Origin: Telopea speciosissima
Lineage: Eukaryota; Streptophyta; Magnoliopsida; Proteales; Proteaceae
Reading direction: 5' to 3'
Assembly: GCF_018873765.1 (NCBI RefSeq)
Contig: NC_057918.1
Span: forward strand, 38,045,871-38,109,870
DNA length: 64,000 nt
Shown here: positions 45,601 to 56,226 of the stretch, piece by piece
Layout of the letters: every line of letters starts with the position of its first letter
Position numbering within the stretch: the stretch's first letter is position 1
The notes under the pieces: model-generated
What the model was told of the DNA's origin: nothing
What the model saw: only the letters and a program-made list of their open reading frames with translations
Database searches by the model: none
Program-made: the position numbers and the translations under genes

Positions 45601-46723
45601 GATGAACAGCGAAACATACCCTGATCGAAGGGGAATTGTACAAGAGGTCGATGTCATCCCCTTACTCAAATGTTTAACACCTGGTCGCGCCCAGTACACT
45701 CTAGCAGAAGTACACAGGGGAATATGTGGCAGTCACATGGGAGGTTGTAATCTAGTCTACAAGGTACTCCGGTTAGGCTTTTATTGGCCAAATATGCAAA
45801 AGGACGCGATCCAGTACGTGAAGACGTGTGAGCAATGCCAGAAGTTCGTGCCCATACCCCATCAACCAGCCACCGAGCTGACCTTTGTACTCAGCCCCAT
45901 CTCATTTGCAATGTGGGGAATGGACATACTAGGCAACTTCACCCCGGCCTCTGGAGGAAGAAAATACCTAATTGTCGCGATAGATTACTTCACCAAATAG
46001 GTAGAAGCAGAACCACTTGCAAAGATCACGCGACAGCAGATGGAGAAATTCTTTAGAGAGAAAGTCATCTATCGGTTCGGGCTACCTAAGGTACTAATAA
46101 TAGACAATGGGCTTCAGTTCAACAACCCACAATTTTGAGGATTCTGTGCGCGCTACTATATAGACCTAAGGATGGTGTCGGTATCGTACCTACAAGCAAA
46201 TGGTCAGGTGGAGGTCACCAACAGGACACTGCTGGCAGGAATAAAAAGAAGGTTGATCGAAGCAAAAGCAAAATGGGTGGATGAACTACTAAGTGTCTTG
46301 TGGTCGTAACGAACTACTGTTCGAATGCCAACGGGGGAGAGCCCATTTCGGCTAACATATGGAACAGAAGCCCTGGCACTGGTTAAGATAATAGTAGGGT
46401 TACTGAGAAACCTCAAATCTAATGAGAGAACATATCAGGATGGGCTGAGGGTGAACCTAGATTTTTTGGAAGAGGTAAGAGAGGACGCCCTGATGCGAAA
46501 CATAGCTTATCAACAGAGGACGGCTCGTTTCTATAACTTGAAAGTAAAGGAAAGAGTGTTCAGAGCTGGAGACTTGGTGCTAAGGAAAACCAGCGCCTCA
46601 CAACCTCAAAGCCAAGGAAAACTGGACCCAAATTGGGAAGGTCCATATGTGGTCTCCAAGCAAATAAGGCCAGGCACATATCACTTGAAGACCCTAGGGG
46701 GCAACAAAATACTCCGACCTTGA
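45601..46723 (+). pseudogene. Gypsy integrase
   Basis: After a frameshift at about 45600-45670 comes the HHCC zinc finger (HRGICGSHMG, then CEQCQKF). The catalytic core follows (MWGMDILGNF, YLIVAIDYFTK, LIIDNGLQF, with glutamate in the QANGQVEVTNR segment). The C-terminal module GDLVLRKTSASQPQSQGKLD and GPYVVS ends at 46721-46723. In-frame stops are at about 45999, 46138 and 46309. Confidence 0.92.
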
Positions 46724-46836
46724 AACTCAGAGAATTTGAAGAAAAAAAATTCAATAAGGTTATTGTAAGAACGACCTCGTTCAATAAAAGGTTACGATTT
46801 GAGCAAAACCTCTGTCCAAGTTTGAGTCTTTACACT

Positions 46837-47150
46837 AAAGACCAACCCCGAAGGTTGGCACCAAAGACTGATCTCTGAGATCGGCACAAAAGACCAACCC
46901 CAAAGGTTGGTACCAAAGACTCATCTTTGAGATCGGTACGAAAGACCCCACCGGGCACTAAAGACCGACCTTGAGTAGTGGCACCAAAAGACTAACCCCA
47001 AAGGTTGGCACTAAAGACCGATCTCTGAGATCGGCACGAAAGACCCTACTGGGCACCAAAGACCGACCCTACGGCTCAGCACGAAAGACCAACCTCTGAG
47101 GTTGGCACTAAAGACCGGCTCTAGCAGTCGACACCGAAAGACCTACCCGA
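46837..47150. repeat. Tandem hairpin-unit array in gypsy 3' region
   Basis: About 13 units of 19-27 bp each begin AAAGAC. Many are self-complementary: CCAACCCCAAAGGTTGG and CCGATCTCTGAGATCGG type cores followed by CAC. Unit types recur in the rough order A-B-A-B-short-D-A-B-short-D-A, so a higher-order pattern is present. The array lies between the integrase stop and the antisense ORF. Confidence 0.92.
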
Positions 47151-47338
47151 CCCCGCAAATGCATAAAGAAGAACGACCCAAAGAGTTAGAAAGCATTCAC
47201 ACACGACAGCAAGAAGTGGAAATACATACTTCATTCAAAGGTTTTGATATTTACATTCGACAAAAAAAAAAAAGAGAGAGATAGAAGAGAAAAGAAAAAA
47301 GGTAGTACAAAAAAGAAAAAAAAAAAGGAAAAACATCA

Positions 47339-49501
47339 TCAGTTCTTGGCTGGTGGTGGGTCTGTGGGAGCAGCAGTGTCGGCAGGAGGAGCAGAATCAT
47401 GACTAGGAGGATCGACCAGAGCAGGAGGGTCAACTGGAGTTGGAGGTGCGAGCTCTTCCAGAACTGGAGAAGCGACGTCGACAACAATGACCTGATTTGG
47501 AGACTTCACCGGAGGAGGGACATAATACTCATATTTAGCAAACTTGAAGCCCGGGCTCTCCTCAAAGACATAGCCGACCGTATTGCCAACGCAAAAATGT
47601 CAGCTCCTTCTACAGCCTCCAGACAGGCCGCGCTCTCCCTCGCCTTCTGATCAACCGGGGCCTTCTGAAGACCCTGGATCTTCTTCTGGCCCACGAGGAC
47701 CTCTTACTCCAGCTCGTCTTTGCGCTCAGTTAGTGTCTTGAGCGTCCCCTCCATATCCTTGACCCTAAACTCAAGGGTCGAGACCTGGGTCCAGGCATTT
47801 AGCGACTGCTCCTCCGCAGCCTTACATTTCTTCTTCTCCTCCTCGTACAAATCAACGAGGACCTCCATCCTCTGTCGGATCTCGCTGGCATTGCCGGAGA
47901 CCTGAAAAGACAACCCCAAGTCAGAAAACACATATATTGCAGAGAAAAGGAAGACAACACGAAGAGCACCAAGGCTTACCCGGGCAAAATCAGAGGCGAA
48001 TGAGTTGACTAGGTCTTCGTTCGACAGCCCCCGAACGACCTCTAGATCCGAGGGGAGGTCGTGGTCCATCTACTCCTTCAAAACCTTTAGGTCCTGGAAG
48101 GCCGAGTCACCCTCAAAGATGTTCCATCGAAAGTTTATCCGGCGCCGCACCCCCTTCCCCGAAACTTGGGGTGAGCTGCTGGTGCTAGCACCCTGGGAGG
48201 CGGTGAGGGGGGTCTTCTTCAATAGCCCACCCTTCTCAAGGTCAACGACCTCGTCCTAGGTCCTCTTGGGAGGAGGACGTTGGTCCTTGGGAGGGACCTT
48301 TGGAGGCGGGGGAGTGACCTTCTCTGAACGTCCCTTCGAAGGGACCTTGGAGGGGTCGTCGGTGGCTGAGGCTTGGAGCGCTGAGCCTGCTCCTTGGTCG
48401 CTTTCTTCTTTTGCTCCGAAGCAGACAATCGGATCGACCTCAAGTCCACCTGGAAATCCACCACAAAAAATAGCACAAAATACACATGTCAAAAGCTCAG
48501 CTCGTGTAGACACATAGGGAAAGATTGATAACTGAGACCAGGGACACTCACCCTGAGCCGAGCTCAAGCTGTAGAGAATCAACAAGCCCTCATTCTTCAG
48601 GTCGCGCACATCGAAGGCCACACCATTCAAACACAGACCGAGAGATTCTTGGTCGTACCGACTCAGCTCGAGAATGAGGTTCATAAACCTCGGTCAAATC
48701 TTCTCCCACTCTAATTTGAAGGGGCTCCCGGGGATCCGTGCGAAGAAGTAGCGGTCCTTCCACTTCTTAGCAGATTGGGGGAGGTGGCTGATGAACTGGA
48801 CCAACTTCAACGACCCCTTCAGGGGGTGGAGCACCAAGTAATACCACCCACCTGAAGACTTCTTCAACATGAAGAAGTAGGCAAAAAGGGTCACGGTTGG
48901 TTCGCGATCGAATTGAGCAAAGAAGAGGAAGGAACTGACTATCTAGCGCCATGAGTTCGCCACCAACAGACCCGAAGAAAGGGTATAGTAGTGGAGGGTG
49001 TCAGATATGAACCCCCGTATGGGCAGATGGAGGCCGCAGAGAAATGCGACCTCATACAGACACATCGCGTCCTCACGCGGGTGGTTCGCCTTTTCCCCTA
49101 GGGTCGGCAACCAGGTGTAAACTTCTTTGGGGAACCCATACCGGTTCCGTAGAATAGACAGGGAGCGATCTGTCAAAACACTGTCATAGGAGTCAACCAC
49201 AGCTACAGCCTCTTCTCCAGGCTCGAGGTTGGGATCTACTTCGTCCTCCTCCTCATCCAGGGCCTCACAACCTTCAGCCACCCACTCCTCCAGAACTTGA
49301 GCAGGCGCTCCTCAAGGGATTTGATGAAGAGGCAGCTAAATGGCCATAGCGGGCAGTAAAACGCTTGGACATGAAGAGTATAGACTAGTTATTGTGAGTT
49401 CTTTCAAAACTGACCTCAGGGTCAGAACCCCCACTCATACCAGGAACATTGCTGGAGCCCCTACTGAGCTCCTGCACAGAAGAAGATGAAGGCGAAGACA
49501 T
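47339..49501 (-). pseudogene. Antisense ORF of the gypsy element with gypsy-type transposase-like domain and putative introns
   Basis: Starts MSSPSSSSVQELSRGSSNVP at 49501 on the strand opposite to gag-pol. The domain at about 48955-49200 (LSILRNRYGFPKEVY, then LYEVAFLCGLHLPIRGF and ANSWR) fits the family named putative plant gypsy-type transposase (PF04195, from memory). A proline/lysine-rich linker (48256-48450) and a coiled-coil segment (47704-47905) follow, then GFKFAKYEYYVPPP and a Pro-rich tail ending AKN. Two introns look real: donor GTGAGTG at about 48555 to acceptor TTTCCAG at about 48450, and GTAAGCC at about 47979 to TTTTCAG at about 47903. Removing them keeps the frame sensible. 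Stops near 49388 and 47704 mark it as decayed. No function is assigned. Confidence 0.75.
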
Positions 49502-50080
49502 GGAAAAGGAAAAAACTTACTGAGAAGAGTAGAAATGGAGAAGAGAGACGGGAGTTTACGCGCTGGAATTGGAGAACGACCGAGTGAGGAGGATGACGCG
49601 AGCAAAGAACTCGAAGCTACAAGATCAAAGACACCAACATAGCAGGTGCATAGACAGGTAAACTAAAGAAGACGAAGAAGCAGGAAACACACGCAAAGAA
49701 TGTAGGGCAACAATAGGAAAAATGGTAAGCAAAGGCTCCAAATTTATAGGCCTTGGCAAAGAGGGAAACCGTCTAGATCCGACGGCCAAAATTAAAAGCC
49801 ATTAAGGGCCAAAAATGGACGACCATAGCTCTACCCGAGACATCATAATGGCGTTCCATGTGCCACACCACCATTGGAATGCCAAGCTTCGTTGAGCCCG
49901 AACGACGATAGTCATACCCGAGGGACCATCATAACCCTTACCACGTGTCTATCAATGGGTGGAACGTCATGTCCACTCTCGACTGCCAACCGTCACATCC
50001 CCACGTGTGAAGGCAAACATTAAATCCTAGAATCAATCCAACTCCCGGAGTGAGAACGCCCAGAGGAGTGGGGGGGCTCA

Positions 50081-50701
50081 TGATATGTCAAGAAACATCA
50101 ACCAATAAGAAACTAACACGTGTGTTGTGGACGAACTAAGGTAACATAGGGCAAGCGCGAGCTGACCTCATCCATAAAGAGCGGGGTCCGGGTACACACC
50201 AAGCCTTAAAGGACACGCGCGCAAGGCCAGACCTCGCCATGATAGTGAAGGATCACCAGACGGATCCTCCTATGAGGGTGACCTAACCAAGAACCTGGAC
50301 CATCGGGTAGGAGGAAGGGAGCGACCTTATCATGACGACCCGGAAACCACACTCCACTAAAAGGAACACGCCACAAATCAATGTGGCCCGAGATTATCGC
50401 CCATATGTCGCCTAATAAGGCGCAAGGGAATCAAGGGATCAACGCTATCCCTAAGATCACTCCTAAAATCTCTTACTCCACGCTTGGGACTCTACGTTCC
50501 TATTAGGGCACGATTCTACCCATCATCGCCTATAAATAACAGGGTAAATTCCTTCCACGATCATTTGTTTTCAATTATCATTATCTGTTGCTAAGAGATT
50601 TGACTTAGGCATCGGATTGGAGACACCGGCACAGCCCGGCCCTCTCTTGCTAACTTTATATTTCAGGAACAGGTCGCTCCGGCACAGTTCTTGATGTAAC
50701 A
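50081..50701 (+). repeat. 3' LTR of gypsy element, 621 bp
   Basis: Preceded by the purine tract AGAGGAGTGGGGGGG. Starts TGATATGTCAAG and ends CTTGATGTAACA. The TATA box TATAAATA is at 50531-50538. Confidence 0.94.
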
Positions 50702-50706
50702 CCCAC

Positions 50707-51629
50707 CAAACTAGAACCCATTACCTACTCTGAACAACAACACCCCCTGCCCCCCTCCAAACCTTTGGACTTATATACCATTCACAACCCACGAACAAAC
50801 TCATCATTATTTCAGCTAGGAGGTTCGGTCACCTTACCAATAAAGGTGGTTGGGCAGTGTAATCTTATCTACCAAACAAATAATTTTTTCCTATAAGAAT
50901 TTTGGTCATACAGGTTCAGCCCAAGAGCCGAGGCTCGAGGGATCAAACAAGGAGTTGTTGTTGAACCATCAATGGAATGACAAACAGTAAAAATTTGCTC
51001 AACTGGATCTAACAACTGGAATCAAATCCATGGCCTTGGGAGTTATAATCTCTACTTTTCTTTTGGGTGAAAATCTCTACTATTTGACATCCAGACTGAT
51101 TTAAGCAACTTTCTCTCTTTTTGTATTAAGAAATAGGACATGCATTGTATCTATATTGACCACGAACTAGCAGTTATGGCTAGGCACAATCAGAAACATG
51201 GGATGTAATGGACAATATGTTAACCTTTACTATCTTTAGTTTTTAATGCATGGAAATCATTTTCAAAAAAAAAAGGAAGTAGAAGAAGCATAATGTAACT
51301 ATATGAATACCACTTTACAAAAATCGAAAGAAACCACTTACAAAAGAAGTTTCTGAGATCACATTGATCATGGATTGAAAATGAGAATTGAAATCTATGA
51401 AAGAGAAGATTGTTAAGAATACAATCCTTATTCTGATTGAATTGGTGTGCCTGGTTGGCAACATCCCATTTATTATTTCTATTCAAACTCTTTTTTTTTT
51501 TTTTGTGTGTGTGTGTGTGGGGGGGGGGCAGTAAAGAAACCTAAACCATATTTACTTGCTCAAATATCCAAAAATCGATGAAGAGATCTCTCCTACTTAT
51601 AGATAACCAATTTGTTTGTTTAGACATAA
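50707..51629. other. Intergenic DNA between gypsy and MULE
   Basis: AT-rich, without a supported gene. A T run, (GT)n and G run occur at about 51491-51528. Confidence 0.5.
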
Positions 51630-51638
51630 TATAATCTA

Positions 51639-53098
51639 GGGAAAATTACACTACCACCCCCTGAGGTTTGTACTAAATACAGAGCGACCCCCTGTGTTTC
51701 TAAATTATACAGCCGCACCCCCTGAGTTCCCACTCTGTTAGTTAGGTGTTACGGTGTTAGTTAAGTTTTTCCTCAAATAACTAATATACCCCTTTCAGGG
51801 TGTGAGCTTACCATTTTGCCCAATAGGGCATCCCTAACTTCACACCCCCCCTTACCTTGTTACTCCTCTGAGTATCTTTCTCAATTTTTTGTTGTTCGAA
51901 CTCTTCCATCTGATCCATTCGCACTTACAATTCCATGATCGTAACACAAGAAATCCCCAAGAAACGTCTTTACTGCATCCAAACTCAGAAAGTAAGTGGG
52001 TTCTAAGAAGATCTGAGACAACGCATCAGTAGAATCAGTATACACAATGCCTCTGTTTCCTTTCACCTCTAAGCTCCCCATCAGTATCATGATAAGTTGT
52101 TGATACGAGAAGAAGAACTTCTTCAAAGCCGATTTGATTGCCTGTAAAGCCTGTAGCAGGTGAATTCTCCCGGAGTCTCCATCTCGGTGGCCATGGTAAA
52201 GCTTCATGGCTGCTTCTTGAATTCTCAGCCCTCCTTTTGGATCCACTTCCACAGATAAAATTGGTGGAACTTTCTGATTCAGATCCTTCGATGCTCTCGT
52301 GATTTCATTCAATCCCTTGGATCTGAAGCAAAACGTGTCGGATTCTGATGAAGCTTTGATCGCGAGTTGGCTTTTCAGACGGAGAAAATCCCCCGGATCC
52401 ATTAGAAGGTAGAGGTCTTCAATCTCTGCGAAGAGCTTCTAGATTTGTTCTAGTATTTAGCAATCGCTCGTTGCTTTACCAAAATCTTGGCCATCGATTC
52501 TATCAACAATCCGTGCGTGAAGCTCCATAGAGGGTTTAGGGTGAGTGAAGGATGGATTGGGAACTGGTTACTAAGTGTTTAAGGAGAAATGAAGCTCTCC
52601 ATCGCCCATTCAAAACCTATAGCTTTTCACAATGTCTCCACTCTTCTTCAACCTTCACTCCTCAATCCTCTTCGAAACCGCGCGAGAGTTGTAGAGCCCT
52701 ACCTTAAGCTGTAAATTTCTCCCATTTTTCACCGCAGACAATGAAATTGAAACTTCCACCGATAATCTCATTCAGAAGAAATGCAAGAACCCTAGAAAAA
52801 TAAAGGGGAAAACGAACGAGCCATGAAGAGTCTCTTCCTTTGCAACGATTCTCTTCCTTCGAATCCTAAACCCTCTTTTTGATTGGGAGGGGGATGTGAA
52901 GTTAGGATGCCCTATGGGCAAAATGGTAAGCTCATACCTTGAAAGGGGTATATTAGTCATTTGAGGGCAAACTTAACCAGCATCGTAACACCTAACTAAC
53001 GGAGTGGGAACTCAGGGGGTGCGGCTGTATAATTTAGAAACACAGGGGGTTGCTATGTATTTAGTACAAACCTCAGGGGGTGGTAGTGTAATTTTTCC
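51639..53098. mobile_element. Pack-MULE-like element, 1460 bp, long TIRs
   Basis: Terminal inverted repeats of over 200 bp: the left runs from GGGAAAATTACACTACCACC to about 51855. The right (about 52885-53098) is its inverted complement ending GGTAGTGTAATTTTTCC. Flanking 9-mers TATAATCTA (51630-51638) and TATAAACTA (53099-53107) match at 8 of 9 positions, the 9-bp duplication expected for Mutator-like elements. The interior has no transposase but carries a gene-like segment, as in Pack-MULEs. Confidence 0.88.
51881..52530 (-). pseudogene. Captured gene fragment inside the MULE
   Basis: The minus-strand open frame 52402-51881 (173 codons) reads MDPGDFLRLKSQLAIKASSE, later VEVDPKGGLRIQEAAMKLY and HLLQALQAIKSALKKFFFSY. 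Composition is clearly protein-like. Further upstream, MELHARIVDRIDGQDFGKAT near 52529 may be the captured true N-terminus, separated by stops. I do not recognise the parent gene. The last residues near 51881-51940 run toward the TIR, so the fragment is truncated. It could be transcribed, but the start context is unknown. Confidence 0.6.
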
Positions 53099-53118
53099 TA
53101 TAAACTAAAGTTGAAAAA

Positions 53119-53275
53119 AGGGGGAAAAAAAACTTTGTCCAGGAGTGTGACCTACGCCAGAACTCACATGAGTCTATCTCTCTCCTCCCCTTATGCCCCT
53201 TGTTTTGAGGAGGAGAGAGATAGACACATGGGAGGGCTGGCGTAGGCCACACTCCCGAACAGAAAACTACTTCCC
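53119..53275. repeat. Hairpin MITE family 1, copy 3 (TSD TTGAAAAA)
   Basis: Carries GGAGTGTGACCTACGCC and GGCGTAGGCCACACTCC arms and the stem GAGTCTATCTCTCTCCTCC against GGAGGAGAGAGATAGAC. It ends ACTACTTCCC. TTGAAAAA is at 53111-53118 and 53276-53283. It lies 20 bp from the MULE right end. Confidence 0.9.
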
Positions 53276-55383
53276 TTGAAAAATTATCACGGGCCAAGTT
53301 ACTCAGGTGGGAAATTCTAATCCCAAAATTTCTACCATGTGACATATTTGATGGTGTTCAAATTTTATGGATGAATAGACCTAGGGTCCACAACCTATGT
53401 TTTGAATTTCAACATAAACAAAGTTTACCAAGTGGCAAAATAAAGCTCTAAAAAATTAGGAATTACAAGATGATTCACTGGTATACATGGACATCTGAAA
53501 ATAGAAGGATGTATAGCAATATACAAGAGGGTACTTAATTGAAATACATTTTGAAATTTGACATGTGGTATCACACCCTGATTCCCGAACCATTGGAATC
53601 AATGATCGGAACATACAAATACGCTCCCGCACTCCCGTCTAGATCACAGATGCTGTACTTAAGCTAATTCATCCACACCACACATGATAAAAGGTAAGAA
53701 AAAAAATATATTTATAATCAAAGTAACGAAAACTAAATGATAACATAGTTACTGTAACTGTTAATGTTTATCCAAGTTATCAACCTATTACATCAATAAT
53801 CCAAGCTATATTATCTTCCCATCAGGACTTATGTATTAAATAGTATTTAAATAATATTTCATTCATGACAGGATCCAAAATGATAAAGTAGTCAGTAACC
53901 ATATAACAAAATGTAAAATGTCCAAAAAGGGGCCACCGACCCAATATCTAATAAAGCTACTCTCCCTGGTAGCACATCTCGTAGCCGCAATCTGGCCCAT
54001 GGTCCCCTTCCTCAGGGGCCCACAAGTCCTTGCCACTGCCACCCTCAGGGGCCACATACTCTGAGTCACTTGGCTCCTCCACACCTACATCACTATCTAA
54101 AAAGAGGTTTCCACGAGGAATGAGCTCCACTGAGCCCAATGAGCAAATCGAATCATGCAATTGGTTACAACATGCATAGATGACAGATATCATGATGAAT
54201 GAACGCAATAACCAGAGTGCACCTAACTCTAACTCTAAGTCAGGTATTGTGCTACTGCAACACCCTAGGTAGCATCACCAGCCCTCCATCACTCACACCT
54301 GGATGGCCTATCCGACGATGACATACCTGAGCTGCACAGGGAGCGTGCCGGTCCTGGTCGTCCTTCGGACTTGCCGATCCCAGTACCTCTTTTAGAATCG
54401 CTGGTTTACCCAGCAAACCCCCGAGTTAATCCCACTGCCACGGTTCCGGTCCTCCTTCGGAATTGCCACTTCCAGTCCTCAATCGGACTCGCAGATTTTC
54501 CCGTGGGGGATTATCCAACACGTAAATCCCTATTGGCAAGGGCCGTAGCACTGAGTACGGTATCGACCTACCCAACAACACCTAATGCCTAATAGGGAAT
54601 GTACATGTGTAGGCCAGAGGTCGAGTCCATAGTCTTTCCACCAGCTTGCTATCTTCTCGCCCTCTCTAACTTACACGCACACATTCAATTACAATTTAAT
54701 TATCGACCCCAAGCCCGGCACATACTACAGCACTTGGATCCCATCATTCTCATACATTTCGCAATCATTAGCCATTTCCGCTTTTCAACATAAAAAACAC
54801 ATCCGTTCTCACATACATAGTCATATTCATACACAACAAGTATCACATATTTAATCTCATTACACATCCACATTTATCTCAACACACAGTAGCATGGTAT
54901 TCCCAACCCATAAAGCCACATCTAATCTCATTACACATACTTGTCTCATCATTCATTCCTATTCACATTCTCATTCCCATCACATATATAACCATGTTCT
55001 CATTCGAATGTCACATCACAATAGTAATTCTGAAAGTAAAATGCAACCTAGCATCTACACTCAATAAGGAAGCAATTCCATCGTTAGTCAATCAATCTCG
55101 ACAATCAATCACGTATGTTCATGTATAACAATCACACAACGAAGTATTAGACATTTCCAATATAGGTTCGGGTATCCGATTTTCTCACCTTAAGATCCGG
55201 GTCGATTATGCGTTAAGTGATCCGACGTTCTAAAACGTGGTATGACCCCCGTGCCTGGGTGCCCTAAGTACACATTAAATCACATAAACGACCAATACAA
55301 AGGTCCCCAAGGGGACAGGAACCAACAAAAGGGTTCAAAAGGGGTAAAAAGGAAAAACGGTAGGTGCAAAATGGTAAAACGAT

Positions 55384-55515
55384 AGATGCAGTTCTGGACT
55401 GCATCTACCATTTCTTGGCAGTATAGAAACAGTAGATGGGTCATGCCTAAAATGGTAGATGGACACCTGGGCTGCATCTACCGTTTTTGTCCAACAGCAT
55501 CCACCATTTTTCATT
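55384..55515. repeat. CATCTACC short interspersed motif inside solo LTR B
   Basis: CATCTACC(A/G)TTT and its complement GTAGATG occur about seven times in 130 bp, in both orientations. The motif is not seen in solo LTR A and may come from a separate insertion or local expansion. Confidence 0.55.
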
Positions 55516-55808
55516 TATTGTCCAATCTAAAATTGGTTTTGTGGGTTTGGATTCTTGGCTCAAATAGGCATACCCTAGGGTCATAACATGCATTCTTAAC
55601 TATGAGCATTACCTTAAACTAGAGTTTTAGGTCTTCTAATCAAGAGGGTTCACAAACCCTAGGGTTTGATGGATTATCAAAACATAGCTCCAAGGATGAG
55701 TAGATGGAGCTGTATAGGAAGGTTTAAGGAACTTAGCAAGGTTCACAAGCTTGGATCAAAGTATAGCCAAGTGGTATTTGTTAGCAACCCAAGGATACGT
55801 TCTAACTT

Positions 55809-56226
55809 AGAGCCCGCTTGATAACCTTACGAGAAACAGTTTCTGAAAACGGAAAAACACCTAAAAATCGCTTGATAACGAAGTGTTTTTTGTGACTGTT
55901 TTTGGAAACATAAATCAAAATTTATGCTCCCTGGAAGACTTTTGACAGAACATGTCTTTCTTGGCTGAAAATTGGAAAAGTGTGCCCGATAAAAACTCCT
56001 ATATTCGTGAACAAAGCTCCAACCTCCATCGCTGCTCTCGCGAACAAAGCTCCAAGGATTCCTTTTGTTAATTTAAAAAAAAAAAAAAGGGTTTTGCTTG
56101 TTTCCAAGAACAGGTTTACCAAGCTGGTCAAAAACGGGTTCTTAGCATAGAAAATGAAAAAACTGTTTTGCTGTTTCTCAGCATATAATCAAAACAGAAA
56201 CACCCATAAGGTTATCAAGCGGACAC
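55809..56226. repeat. MITE-like element nested in solo LTR B
   Basis: The left terminus GCCCGCTTGATAACCTTA and right terminus TAAGGTTATCAAGCGGAC are inverted repeats of about 17 bp. The interior contains paired GAAACAGTTT / AAACTGTTTTGC motifs near the ends. No transposase. The flanks CTAACTTA and TTACTTAT are only loosely alike, so the duplication is uncertain. It accounts for solo LTR B being longer than A. Confidence 0.7.

Larger units (their letters stand above)
40177..50701 (+). mobile_element. Tat-clade Ty3/gypsy retrotransposon, about 10.5 kb (TSD CCCAC)
   Basis: 5' LTR 40177-40794, primer site, gag, protease, RT, RNase H, second (archaeal-type) RNase H, integrase, tandem array, antisense ORF, purine tract (50062-50076) and 3' LTR 50081-50701. 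CCCAC at 40172-40176 and 50702-50706 is the target duplication. The dual RNase H, TTGGCACCGTCTGTGAG site after the LTR and the antisense ORF with a gypsy-type transposase-like domain point to the Tat (Grande/Retand/Ogre) group. Frames carry many stops, so it is inactive, but the structure is complete and the LTRs are still similar along their length. Confidence 0.95.

Noticed and set aside
48005..48517. Plus-strand 83-84-codon frames
   Set aside because: They are the reverse of the antisense ORF's Pro/Lys-rich linker.
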